60,345 bases of DNA from a virus. The position numbers were made by a program, and so were the translations under genes. The stretch covers positions 1-60,345 of the IMG/VR virus record IMGVR_UViG_3300030339_000043, one strand, 5' to 3'. The notes below the pieces were generated by a model that was not told the DNA's origin, ran no database searches, and saw only the letters and a program-made list of their open reading frames with translations. Below, one piece after another: positions 45,143-53,500 of this stretch (positions are counted from its first letter, which is position 1; every line of letters starts with the position of its first letter).

Positions 45143-46509
45143 TATTGATATATAAATACGTTATTTTTAGCTCTAGATACAGATACATATTGTAGCTGTC
45201 TTAATTCATCTGGATCTCTACAAATTGAAACATTCTTCATATCTATGAATACGTCATTCATCGTCTGGCCTTGTGCCTTATGGATTGTGCAAGCATAACC
45301 ATAATCAAATGATTTCTTTCTAATCAACCTATTATCAAAATATAAATCCATTGGTGAAGCAAAACTATTTATGATTTCATAATATTGCCTCCATCTTTTT
45401 GAAGCATCTCTTGATCTTCTTCGTTTTAATTCAATTGCATCTAATCTAGTAGATTCAATTACAAAACATAAAGAATCAAGATACTCTTTTGAAATATACT
45501 TACTTAAAATACAGACATATCCAGTTACATCATTTGCCGCATCATATAAATTTAATCTATAACCTGGCAATGACATAAAATATGGAATTTCAATACTAAT
45601 CTTAACTGGATCACTAACAACAATATATGTCATTGAGTTCCAAAAATTCATATTATTAAATTCCAGATTTTCATAACAAGTTAAAAATTCAGATTTACTG
45701 TACTCATTCTCTAAACCAAATATAATCTCTTTTACTTTTCTATTAAATACACCGACTCTATCATTTGTATAAGCTAATACTTTTGTCTCTAAAATATCCT
45801 TATTTTCAATTGCAATTCTAAATGCTGGTATAATTTTAGAAAAAAAGTCTCTCATATCTGTATGACAAGTAAGAGAACCTTTTGTTCCAATAGAATCATA
45901 AAATCTATCTATAATTCTTTCCCTTAAAACTGGAAGTATTGGAACTAAGCCACTTTCAGAAGATTGTCGATAGATTTTATTCAGTGTTATTTTATTAGGT
46001 AAATTAAATACTTTTGAATGAGTTAACGCAGTTACTGGTCTAAGCTGTTTTTCATCACCCACGAATATTATCTTTGCAAAATATTCGTGGGCTTTCATAA
46101 TCAGTAGATCAAATAATTCATCATTAACCATTGATGATTCATCACAAATAACAACACCTTTTGCAGGAAATAAACTTATTTTATTATTTGTTAAGAATTT
46201 GAGATCCTTAAAGTCTAAGTTAAGGATCTCAATATCAGGGGTTAATGCGAGTAATTTATGTAATGTAATCCCTTCCTCTTCAGTAAATTGCTCTAAGACT
46301 AACTTAGCAATATGAGTAGGTGCACATAATACATAAGAAATATATTCATCGTTTAAATAATTCACTATTTCTTTGGTTATAGTACTTTTACCAGTACCAG
46401 CAAAACCAGAAATAGATATAGCAATATCGGAAGATTTTAAGAATTTTTTAACAGTTTCAATTGCAAGAAGTTGATCCCCTCCAAGTTGAAAACTATTAGA
46501 CATATTCAA
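45142..46509 (-). CDS. SF1 DNA helicase, RecD/Dda-like
   Basis: A 455-aa helicase with GFAGTGKST (Walker A, K41), VICDESSMV (Walker B), FVGDEKQLRPV (motif III), KIYRQS (motif IV region), YACTIHKAQGQT (motif V) and YVSVSRAKNNVFIY (motif VI). The set is complete and typical of Dda-type 5'-3' helicases of phages, which help start replication and move proteins off DNA. It sits upstream of nrdJ in the same unit and overlaps the upstream gene by 14 nt. Confidence 0.92.
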   Translation of the reverse strand: MNMSNSFQLGGDQLLAIETVKKFLKSSDIAISISGFAGTGKSTITKEIVNYLNDEYISYVLCAPTHIAKLVLEQFTEEEGITLHKLLALTPDIEILNLDFKDLKFLTNNKISLFPAKGVVICDESSMVNDELFDLLIMKAHEYFAKIIFVGDEKQLRPVTALTHSKVFNLPNKITLNKIYRQSSESGLVPILPVLRERIIDRFYDSIGTKGSLTCHTDMRDFFSKIIPAFRIAIENKDILETKVLAYTNDRVGVFNRKVKEIIFGLENEYSKSEFLTCYENLEFNNMNFWNSMTYIVVSDPVKISIEIPYFMSLPGYRLNLYDAANDVTGYVCILSKYISKEYLDSLCFVIESTRLDAIELKRRRSRDASKRWRQYYEIINSFASPMDLYFDNRLIRKKSFDYGYACTIHKAQGQTMNDVFIDMKNVSICRDPDELRQLQYVSVSRAKNNVFIYQ

Positions 46510-46819
46510 TAATTAATTTTTCTTGAGGAAATACTTCAAAGAAAACCCATCCTTCTTCTTCAAATTCAGGACCATCATAAAATCTTGCATAAGTAAATTC
46601 AAAGAATTTATTATCGTAAACTCTTCTGTAAATAACTCTTTGTTTACTATAACTATCTTCTAAATCAAAATCTAATATAGTCATTTCAATGAACTCAAAT
46701 AACAGATTTCCATCCTGATCTTCTATATTTTCATATGCATAAAAATTATCTAAAAAATAATCCTCTTGATCTTTTTGTATAAATAAATCAAGAATACTAA
46801 AATTTTCTCTTTCTTCCAT
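46496..46819 (-). CDS. Unknown acidic protein, 107 aa
   Basis: Strongly acidic and Phe/Tyr-rich (for example RFYDGPEFEEEGWVFFEVF). No motif recognised. The ATG shares a base with the stop of the upstream gene and the end overlaps the helicase start. Confidence 0.6.
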   Translation of the reverse strand: MEERENFSILDLFIQKDQEDYFLDNFYAYENIEDQDGNLLFEFIEMTILDFDLEDSYSKQRVIYRRVYDNKFFEFTYARFYDGPEFEEEGWVFFEVFPQEKLIIEYV

Positions 46820-47586
46820 TATATTCCTAATAGCCTATTAATAATTATTGTCTTTTCAAATTTATTCATCAGATCTTTGCGATCATCATTGATAATTTGA
46901 GTAAAACTGTTATATATATCAAATAAACTTGGATCAATTCCCATTGGTACATAATACTCACTTTCTTGATTTATAAATAATTCTTTATACGCATCAATCG
47001 GAGTACTTACCGCCAACTTAACTTTACCAAATCCATAATCTTGTGATTCTCTAAGAGCATAATCCACCCATTCCCCAAGATACCTACGTCTATCATCTCT
47101 GTTGATATAAGTATCTTTTAATGATTTTAGTCTTAATGCAAAATCACTCTGCATTTCTAATAATTCACTAATTGGATTAAAATTAATCGGATCTCCAGGA
47201 ATTAATTCCTGAACATTAATCCATGATGGATTGAATACACATAAATTTGTGCAAGCCCTATTTAAATGTCCTTTGTAAATCTTAACCACTGGTTTCTTTA
47301 CATCAATACCATACAGAAATCCTATCACCTCATCATGATTATCAATCATATGAGATTCAGGTAAAACAGCTTGTATTAATACTCTATTATATGTTATATC
47401 TGTATGTTCTTTATTACCAGTCATTTGATCAGGTAACTTTACATCAAAACGAAAGTCTTGTGTAAATTTGGACATTCTATCAATAAAAGGTTCAACATAA
47501 TTACGAGTAGGAAAAAATTCCTTATTCTTAATCATTGTAGATTTACCTTTTAATAACTCCTTAAGAGTTATTCCGTTTTCACTCAT
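46819..47586 (-). CDS. Unknown protein, 255 aa
   Basis: Not confidently recognised. The middle (VLIQAVLPESHMI ... VIGFLYGIDVKKPVVKIYKGHLNRACTNLCVF) vaguely resembles the DUF932 phage/plasmid family, in which an ACxN motif follows such strands, but I would not rely on it. The C-terminal half is helical and charged. It starts inside the upstream gene with an 8-nt overlap at a TGA stop. Confidence 0.65.
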   Translation of the reverse strand: MSENGITLKELLKGKSTMIKNKEFFPTRNYVEPFIDRMSKFTQDFRFDVKLPDQMTGNKEHTDITYNRVLIQAVLPESHMIDNHDEVIGFLYGIDVKKPVVKIYKGHLNRACTNLCVFNPSWINVQELIPGDPINFNPISELLEMQSDFALRLKSLKDTYINRDDRRRYLGEWVDYALRESQDYGFGKVKLAVSTPIDAYKELFINQESEYYVPMGIDPSLFDIYNSFTQIINDDRKDLMNKFEKTIIINRLLGI

Positions 47587-47929
47587 TTAAATATTCTTCA
47601 ACCATTTCATTCCACAATTGTCTATCTAAATAAATTTCTTCAAGTATATTACCTTCACATTTATACATAATTAATGTTCGATCATAATCGGCAATAAAAT
47701 CTTCTACTTCTTCAAAACATTCTTCTCTACTAAGGTATTCTACTTCAAATCTATTTATAGCAGCCTCATCATCTACATCAATATCTCCATAATCAACATC
47801 TTCTAAAAAGGAAATTAATATATAATGTATTAATTCACTAATTAGTCCAGGTCTAAATAAATTTATCTCTGATACTAATTCTCCTCCTTTGTAATCATAT
47901 GTCCTAAAAGCATGATATGTTATCGCCAT
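47579..47929 (-). CDS. Unknown acidic protein, 116 aa, ending in TGA
   Basis: Glu/Asp-rich, with strands and no motif recognised. It begins in a TGATG overlap with the metallophosphoesterase gene and ends in TGA at 47579-47581. Reading that TGA as Trp would add six residues to a TAA. Confidence 0.6.
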   Translation of the reverse strand: MAITYHAFRTYDYKGGELVSEINLFRPGLISELIHYILISFLEDVDYGDIDVDDEAAINRFEVEYLSREECFEEVEDFIADYDRTLIMYKCEGNILEEIYLDRQLWNEMVEEYLNE

Positions 47930-49257
47930 CAGTCTTCAATTAATCCATTTATAATATTACCATCTTTATCTAGGATTGCATAATCACATCCCCAAGCAGT
48001 AAACCCAAAATTTGCATGAATCCAATGAGAACTTCCAAATAATGAAGCACAGGAATGATAAGTGAATTTCTTACCTTTAGTAATTGCAGATTGATGTAAA
48101 TCACCCTTAATTACAGATATCTTTCCTCTAATATCACTTCTATCAATAAACTCATTTAGATATGCTTCAGCTTTTTGGTCTAAGGTTAATGGCAAATTTT
48201 TAAATTGATTAAGATTATCTTTACCATGGGTATAAATAAAAGTTCTATTATTTACATTGAAATATTCAATTGGTTTTCTTGCAAAATGACATTTAACTCC
48301 CATCATATCCAGAACACAAATTAAGCCATTTACCCAAGCAGCTTCAAAATCACCACCATGATTTGATTCACATACAGAATAAAACTGTATTTCATTACAG
48401 TTAATATTCTTAATAATATTATGAAAGAAATTTGTAACAACTCTAACAAAGGTTTCTCCTTGTTGTCTATTAGTCATATTTTGTGGCAATACATGATTAG
48501 AACTTGGTCTAGTTGTACTTGCATTATAACCATCAATTGCATCACCTAGATTAACAATAATTACTTTATCTACGTTTTTATATTGTGAAATTTTATAAAA
48601 TACTTTTTGTAATCTTCTAGTTACTTCTTCCTCAGAATAAGGATTATCATAAACACCTTCACCAGAGTTATGTGCACCAATATGCATATCTGATAAATAA
48701 ACTAAAAGAGTATTTTCTGATGCATTTTGACAAGAAACAAATTCAATAGGTTCAAAATTTAAACCTGGAAAACTTTCTGCTTCTCTAATAACTTCTTTTA
48801 ATTCAAAATTTTCTTTAAGTAATTGTTGAACACGAATTTGATCTAATTTATTATTATCCTGCTCAATCTTTTTAAAGTATTGATTCTCTTTAGTTTGTCT
48901 ACCAATTGCAACTAATTCATCTATCGTATACATCTCTGAAATATGAGGAGCAAAAGGAGGACATTTCTTTGTAATTTGAAATGCAGGCAAAATTCGAATA
49001 AAATCATTAAAAATAATTAAATCAAATTCTCTTGATACAGTTCTTCTATCTAAATTTGCCCCTGAAAATGAATATAATTTATAAATTAAATTCATCTCAT
49101 CGAGTGTAAATGAACCTTCTAATGCAGGCGCATCATGGTTTAAAATCTTATAATCATATCTAATAATTTTTCCATTTGTGTCCCTTACTGCAGTTCCTAG
49201 ACTACGTTCATTCATTCTATCATCTAGAAGGGTATCATGTGTTGTTGTACTATCCAT
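47929..49257 (-). CDS. Calcineurin-like metallophosphoesterase, 442 aa
   Basis: Metal-binding motifs of the family appear in order in the C-terminal ~280 residues: SDMHIG (DxH), NLGDAIDG (GDxxD), ESNHGGD in place of GNHD/E, FIYTHGKD (xxxGH-like) and KGDLHQS (GHxH variant). The N-terminal ~165 residues are helical and may bind DNA or a partner. Phage members can be nucleases of the Mre11/SbcD kind or phosphatases; several motif residues are unusual, so activity is uncertain. First gene after the terminator at 49314-49342. Stop is TGA overlapping the next ATG as TGATG; readthrough would add Trp-Trp-Arg. Confidence 0.8.
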   Translation of the reverse strand: MDSTTTHDTLLDDRMNERSLGTAVRDTNGKIIRYDYKILNHDAPALEGSFTLDEMNLIYKLYSFSGANLDRRTVSREFDLIIFNDFIRILPAFQITKKCPPFAPHISEMYTIDELVAIGRQTKENQYFKKIEQDNNKLDQIRVQQLLKENFELKEVIREAESFPGLNFEPIEFVSCQNASENTLLVYLSDMHIGAHNSGEGVYDNPYSEEEVTRRLQKVFYKISQYKNVDKVIIVNLGDAIDGYNASTTRPSSNHVLPQNMTNRQQGETFVRVVTNFFHNIIKNINCNEIQFYSVCESNHGGDFEAAWVNGLICVLDMMGVKCHFARKPIEYFNVNNRTFIYTHGKDNLNQFKNLPLTLDQKAEAYLNEFIDRSDIRGKISVIKGDLHQSAITKGKKFTYHSCASLFGSSHWIHANFGFTAWGCDYAILDKDGNIINGLIED

Positions 49258-49304
49258 TCAATTTTTATTAGTTGTTACACCTTTACTTGTTGTTATTAAA
49301 ATAC

Positions 49305-49343
49305 AAAAAAAATAAGCCAACAGTTAAAATAACTGTTGGCTTA
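49305..49343 (-). terminator. Terminator after the isolated gene at 49364
   Basis: Perfect 13-bp stem AAGCCAACAGTTA (49314-49326) with TAACTGTTGGCTT (49330-49342), loop AAA, followed on the minus strand by ATTTTTTTTGTATTTT. It lies 22 nt after the stop of the gene ending at 49364 and 56 nt before the next gene start. Confidence 0.9.
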
Positions 49344-49363
49344 AATTCAGATATTATATCTAA

Positions 49364-49948
49364 TTAGTCAACTACAAAGAAATTAAATTTCCCCAATTTA
49401 GCTGATTTTGATGGAGTATACAGACCATAGCCAGCATATTTCTGTCCATCAGTGATTTCTTTAACGATCTCAACAACATAATTTTTGTTGTTAGCCTCAA
49501 TCAATTCTTTCATTAATTTGAAAGCGGAATCTTTTTTTCCTGCTCTTCCTTCTACTGCTCCAGTATTAACTACTGTAACAACAGGAACTTCTTTTTCTTC
49601 ACCTTCTTCATTAACAGTTTTTACGTGTTTAACTTTCAATTCAGCTTCCTTAATTTGGTAAGTTGTTGTAGCTTTACGTTTACCAGTAGTAACTTCATTA
49701 ATTACAGAATAAGGACGAAGTCTAGTATCATCAGATGCTGGTTCGATAACCAAATAAGCTCCGGCAACTTTATTTTTCTTCATGTAATTTGCCATAAACA
49801 AATTAAGTGCCTTTGTTCCCATTGGAGAACCGTCTTTTTTCCATGCCTGAGTCGCATTTTTCATACGCTCTAATTCAATTTCTAAACCTGATGCTTCTAA
49901 AGCTTTTTCTTTGCTGTAACCTTGTGATTCTACATTTTTCATAATCAT
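49364..49948 (-). CDS. Conserved crAss-like protein of unknown function, 194 aa, expressed alone
   Basis: Begins MKNVESQGYSKEKALEASGLE, with a helical N-terminal ~70 residues and a strand-rich remainder (VVTVVNTG, FNFFVVD at the end). I recall proteins with this start in the replication arm of crAss-like phages, without a known role. It is the only minus gene with both its own long leader (about 205 nt upstream gap with a promoter-like element) and its own strong terminator. It is also less AT-biased in codons than its neighbours (more GCT, GGT, AAC, GTT by eye). Both suggest a separately regulated, abundantly made protein. Start could be Met1 (49948) or Met3 (49942). Confidence 0.72.
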   Translation of the reverse strand: MIMKNVESQGYSKEKALEASGLEIELERMKNATQAWKKDGSPMGTKALNLFMANYMKKNKVAGAYLVIEPASDDTRLRPYSVINEVTTGKRKATTTYQIKEAELKVKHVKTVNEEGEEKEVPVVTVVNTGAVEGRAGKKDSAFKLMKELIEANNKNYVVEIVKEITDGQKYAGYGLYTPSKSAKLGKFNFFVVD

Positions 49949-50022
49949 TTTATTTTTTAAAATATATATTTTTATTATCTATAAGTTTAATTATCTATGT
50001 ATTTCTTCATCTAATTATAGTG

Positions 50023-50030
50023 CAAATTTA
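50023..50030 (-). promoter_or_regulatory. Candidate Bacteroidetes -7 promoter element
   Basis: Minus-strand TAAATTTGC matches TAnnTTTG, inside the 206-nt gene-free gap 49949-50154. A transcript would start near 50015 and carry a leader of about 65-70 nt before the ATG at 49948. No clear -33 TTTG. The rest of the gap is A/T-rich with nothing else recognised. Confidence 0.45.
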
Positions 50031-50154
50031 CACAATATTTTTTATAAAATTGCTTAAAATGTAATTAATTAGAGTTTGTAATAAAATTAATATTTAAAAC
50101 TCATTATATTAATAAAAACTCAATAAGAATTTATTAATATAAAAATTAGAGTTA

Positions 50155-51087
50155 CTATAAACCAATATTTCCAGAATTCAATGGACTTTGTAAATAATTA
50201 ATCTTTTCCCTTGGTTTTGAGATTTTTTTAACTGCATCTTTAGTAGGGTAATCTAATAAATATATACAAATATATAACTCCTTTAAATCTGCTAAAGAAA
50301 ATCCATCAGATTCTTTAACCAAGTGTTTAATATCTGCTTCTGGAACATTTTTGAATCTAAAAAATTCTTCTCTAATAATTTTATTAGGAAGTTCTATCTC
50401 AATTCTAAGATCTATTCGACTAGGTCTTAGAAAAGTATCTGGAATAGCTTCTGAATTATTAGTAGTTGCTAAAACAATATGATGATTAATATGTGTTTGT
50501 CCATCAAGAAAATCAAGTAATTCAGACTCAACTTCTTCATAAAAATCAAGATCCTCAATAATAGTAATTACAGGAGTATCTGGCTCAATTTTTCTAAAAC
50601 CAGATTTCATAAATAATAAATAATCATTTAAGCTCTTATCATTACTAATTTTAAAGACAATACCACCATTTTTAATGACCTTATTACATATAATTGTAAT
50701 TATAGAAGTTTTACCGGTTCCTGGAAATCCCTCTAATAAAATTCCCCGCTTGTGTATTAAATTATTTTTTTTATATAATTCTTTTTTACTCCAAAATAAA
50801 TCAATTTCTGCTAATAGATTGGTTATCAAAGAATCTGAAAATATAAATAGTTCATCCGTTGTATTTGGTACTTTACGACAATATATACCTATATTTCGAT
50901 CATATTCTGCAGTATAAACTCCTGGTTCTATTTTCTTTAATAATGTTATATCTGTTGTAGGTCTAATGAAATCTCTATCTTTAACCCACATAGATATAAC
51001 TTCTGTATCCTCAGTCTGGGATAAATCTTCTTCTATTTCATCATCATGTACAAAATAAATATTTCCTTCTTCTAAAAGGGTAGCCAT
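50155..51087 (-). CDS. AAA+ ATPase
   Basis: A 310-aa protein: residues 1-110 are a charged N-terminal domain; the AAA+ core has Walker A GFPGTGKTS (K126), Walker B ITIIEDLDF, sensor 1 LATTNN and FLRPSRIDLRIEI with the Arg finger region, like the FtsH/Bcs1/Rubisco-activase clade. The lid follows (SDGFSLADLKEL). It could serve as a loader or remodelling factor for replication proteins; no clamp-loader set is present. It is the last gene of the rightmost unit, ends in TAG, and overlaps the upstream gene by 16 nt. Confidence 0.85.
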   Translation of the reverse strand: MATLLEEGNIYFVHDDEIEEDLSQTEDTEVISMWVKDRDFIRPTTDITLLKKIEPGVYTAEYDRNIGIYCRKVPNTTDELFIFSDSLITNLLAEIDLFWSKKELYKKNNLIHKRGILLEGFPGTGKTSIITIICNKVIKNGGIVFKISNDKSLNDYLLFMKSGFRKIEPDTPVITIIEDLDFYEEVESELLDFLDGQTHINHHIVLATTNNSEAIPDTFLRPSRIDLRIEIELPNKIIREEFFRFKNVPEADIKHLVKESDGFSLADLKELYICIYLLDYPTKDAVKKISKPREKINYLQSPLNSGNIGL

Positions 51088-51437
51088 GTACTTAAAATTT
51101 CTTTTATTTTATTAATAATCTCTTGTGATGTCTTAAATCCACAAGGATCGATTTTATCACTCCCATAACATAAATCATCTACTAAGATAGATAAAGATTC
51201 TAAAAATTGATAAAATGCAGTATTATCTTCTTTTTGTTGTGTAATACTCATTAAAACTTTTAATGGAGTAATATTTTTATCTTTTTTTCTCATTTGTTGT
51301 GTAACTAAAGCAACTAGAGAAATTAGAATAAGTTTATCATTAAGTTCATGAGAAAATAAAGCTCCCAATGAAAATACTTTATTATGTAAAGCACTTTTCT
51401 GTTCATAATTTAATTTATCCAAGTCAAGTTGTTCCAT
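51072..51437 (-). CDS. Unknown helical protein, 121 aa
   Basis: Mostly helical (VFSLGALFSHELNDKLILISLVALV), with no motif recognised. It overlaps the nuclease gene before it by 14 nt and the ATPase gene after it by 16 nt. Possibly works with one of those two; that is only proximity. Confidence 0.62.
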   Translation of the reverse strand: MEQLDLDKLNYEQKSALHNKVFSLGALFSHELNDKLILISLVALVTQQMRKKDKNITPLKVLMSITQQKEDNTAFYQFLESLSILVDDLCYGSDKIDPCGFKTSQEIINKIKEILSTWLPF

Positions 51438-52446
51438 CCACTACAAGTGTTAATAATTGTTTAAGTTCTTTTAATCCTTCTTTAATGAAGTTACCATTCA
51501 CAACAAATATTTTACCATTAAAATATGGGATTGTCTCAACCACAAGCATATTTACTTTTAATTGATAATTAATATTGTAAAACTGCTTTAATGCAGATTG
51601 TAGCAACCATCCATATAAAGCAACCTGCCTATAATAATGGTATTTTTGAAAAGATCCATCATACCAAACTTCTTCACCTTCCTGATTAACCAAATTACCC
51701 ATAAAGAATCCAAGTGGTTTTCCAGTAGTTTTTAAATCATTTAAAGTAACTACACATTCTTCTCTATCAAGAGTAAAATTATCAATCTTTCCTTTTAATT
51801 TTATTCTTTTTATTGTATCATCATCTTTAACAAAATCTGCTTCACAAAAGATAGCATATTCATTAAATACAGTTGGTTTTTCCAAAAGTCCTTCTGGATT
51901 AAGAGTATAATGAATTTTTTGATTTTCTTTTACTCTAACAATACATTCTGCATATTTTAAAGCAACTGGTTCAGAAATAAATAATGTTTTAATACCAGAT
52001 ATTTCCTCTACTTTCATTCTTCCAAGATAAAATGACAAAGATTTCTTGATTGCAACTTTTAATTTATTATCATTTAAAGTTCCAGCATAATAATTTGCAT
52101 TAAATGATGCTTGTTTAAAAGACTCTATTAAAGTTAATCCTTGAGACCTTAACTTAAAAACTTCTTCGGCCCAAATACCTAATTTTGCATTAGGTTTTCT
52201 TATATCTGAAATTATAAATGAATCAGGTTGTAAAACCATTGCATGCAATGCAGAACCTAACTCAAAAGAATCAGAATATTCTTGTTTATAAGGTGCTAAA
52301 TATTTCTCAAGTGATCCACCTTCGTCTGGATTAATTTTACTTAAACTTGAATTAGAAATATAGCCTCTATATTTCTCACTAAAATATTCCTCATCAGACA
52401 TTTTAATTAATTCCAATGTCTCAGGAATTATTTTTATTTCAGCCAT
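51424..52446 (-). CDS. PD-(D/E)XK exonuclease, RecB/Cas4-like (exonuclease VIII type)
   Basis: A 340-aa nuclease. The N-terminus YISNSSLSKI and FELGSALHAMVLQP match the start of phage RecE/Cas4-like exonucleases; the catalytic core is LKGKID (D222), NDLKTT (D237, K239) and YYRQVALYGWLL, the Gln-x3-Tyr helix. It probably resects DNA ends for recombination with the Sak4-like ATPase encoded 3.5 kb upstream in the same unit. It ends in TGA at 51424-51426 within the next gene; readthrough would add Trp-Leu-Gly. Confidence 0.88.
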   Translation of the reverse strand: MAEIKIIPETLELIKMSDEEYFSEKYRGYISNSSLSKINPDEGGSLEKYLAPYKQEYSDSFELGSALHAMVLQPDSFIISDIRKPNAKLGIWAEEVFKLRSQGLTLIESFKQASFNANYYAGTLNDNKLKVAIKKSLSFYLGRMKVEEISGIKTLFISEPVALKYAECIVRVKENQKIHYTLNPEGLLEKPTVFNEYAIFCEADFVKDDDTIKRIKLKGKIDNFTLDREECVVTLNDLKTTGKPLGFFMGNLVNQEGEEVWYDGSFQKYHYYRQVALYGWLLQSALKQFYNINYQLKVNMLVVETIPYFNGKIFVVNGNFIKEGLKELKQLLTLVVDGTT

Positions 52447-52652
52447 TAATATGCATTTTTTTCATGAATAATATAATGATGACCTAAATCATCAATCCAA
52501 GTTTGCATTTGTTCAACAGTCATATTATCCCAATTTCCTTTATTATCAAATATGCGTTCATCTAAAAAATCTCCTAAAGATTCTATAGTTAAACAAACTA
52601 CACAAACACAATCCCAACCACTTTCAGGATTAGTAACTACATAAACCGTCAT
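52446..52652 (-). CDS. Unknown small protein, 68 aa
   Basis: Starts MTVYVVTNPESGWDCVCVV, which resembles short phage proteins of unknown role, and ends with an acidic/aromatic segment (HHYIIHEKNAY). TAA shares a base with the next ATG. Trp codons are all TGG. Confidence 0.62.
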   Translation of the reverse strand: MTVYVVTNPESGWDCVCVVCLTIESLGDFLDERIFDNKGNWDNMTVEQMQTWIDDLGHHYIIHEKNAY

Positions 52653-52661
52653 ACTTATTTA

Positions 52662-53159
52662 TCATTGTTTTAATTTTCTCCATAAATAAAGAATATTATC
52701 AAGTTCTAAATTATGAATACGATATTTAGTTTTAATATGCCGATTATGACAAGCATCCATTAATAAACAGAAAATTCCATTCTCATTACATTCTTTTACA
52801 GTTTGCCATTTATCATCAATAAAAATATCACAACCTAGTCTTCTTAATGTGCCTATTTTACTTTGTCCCCATCCTACATGAGTTACTTTACTCCTGCCTG
52901 GAATATTATGCCTTTTTAAAGCCTCAATAGTCCAGGATACTGGTAAAGATCTTGCAGAAACAAAATGTGATGGAATAAAATCTGGAATATGTTTCGCTTC
53001 CAAATGTATCCAAAATGATTTATCCTTTTTTAATTCTGCTAGTCTATTTATCATTCTTTGTGAATTACTCCACCTTTTTGGCATACTGCAATTATATCTT
53101 TTTGCATATCCACCATAAAAATTCAAAACTACATCATCAACATCTAAAATAATATTCAT
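52662..53159 (-). CDS. HAD-superfamily phosphatase (5'-nucleotidase-like)
   Basis: A 165-aa protein with HAD motif I LDVDDVVLNF (D7, D9), motif II VSARSLP (Ser in place of the common Thr), and motif IV FIDDKWQT. The small helical cap between motifs I and II fits the deoxyribonucleotidase type (dNT-2-like) common in phages. It would dephosphorylate (deoxy)nucleoside monophosphates. Ends TGA-TAA, so either code gives nearly the same protein. Confidence 0.8.
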   Translation of the reverse strand: MNIILDVDDVVLNFYGGYAKRYNCSMPKRWSNSQRMINRLAELKKDKSFWIHLEAKHIPDFIPSHFVSARSLPVSWTIEALKRHNIPGRSKVTHVGWGQSKIGTLRRLGCDIFIDDKWQTVKECNENGIFCLLMDACHNRHIKTKYRIHNLELDNILYLWRKLKQ

Positions 53160-53167
53160 AATTAATC

Positions 53168-53473
53168 CTATATACTATTATCTTTTAAAGCTTGTTCATA
53201 TCCTCGATCAAACCCTTCATCTATTCCACTATTTTCTCCTTGTGTAAAACCTTCATCAAATCCTTCGGCTTTTCCATCAAAAACTCCATCAGCATAACCT
53301 TCATTATAGACATTTTGATGTCCATTATATTGAGCATCTAATAAGAATTCATTTAAATCATTTCTTAATAATTTAAGAAGATTTTTAGCAACGAATCTAT
53401 CATTACAATTAAATTGATCTTCTAAAAAGTTTTCAATAATATTTGTAATAATCTTTTCTTCATCAATTTTCAT
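53168..53473 (-). CDS. Small protein with a tetrad Gly repeat, 101 aa
   Basis: The first ~58 residues are helical. From EGYADGVFDGKAEGFDEG onward Gly recurs every four residues for about nine tetrads of the form (E/D/Q/S)Gxx, ending RGYEQAL. Such (acidic)-G-x-x repeats can form GxxxG-like packed helices; a similar repeat occurs in FliH-like proteins. Function unknown. Stop is TAG. Confidence 0.65.
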   Translation of the reverse strand: MKIDEEKIITNIIENFLEDQFNCNDRFVAKNLLKLLRNDLNEFLLDAQYNGHQNVYNEGYADGVFDGKAEGFDEGFTQGENSGIDEGFDRGYEQALKDNSI

Positions 53474-53474
53474 T

Positions 53475-53500
53475 TAAAATACCTTAAAATACCTTAAAAT
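53475..53500. repeat. Short tandem repeat at the primase stop codon
   Basis: Unit ACCTTAAAAT occurs twice exactly (53481-53500), with a partial third copy (TTAAAAT) before it. It covers the last codons of the primase gene, its stop and the gap to the next gene, so slippage here would change the C-terminus by repeats of about Phe-Lys-Val. Confidence 0.6.
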
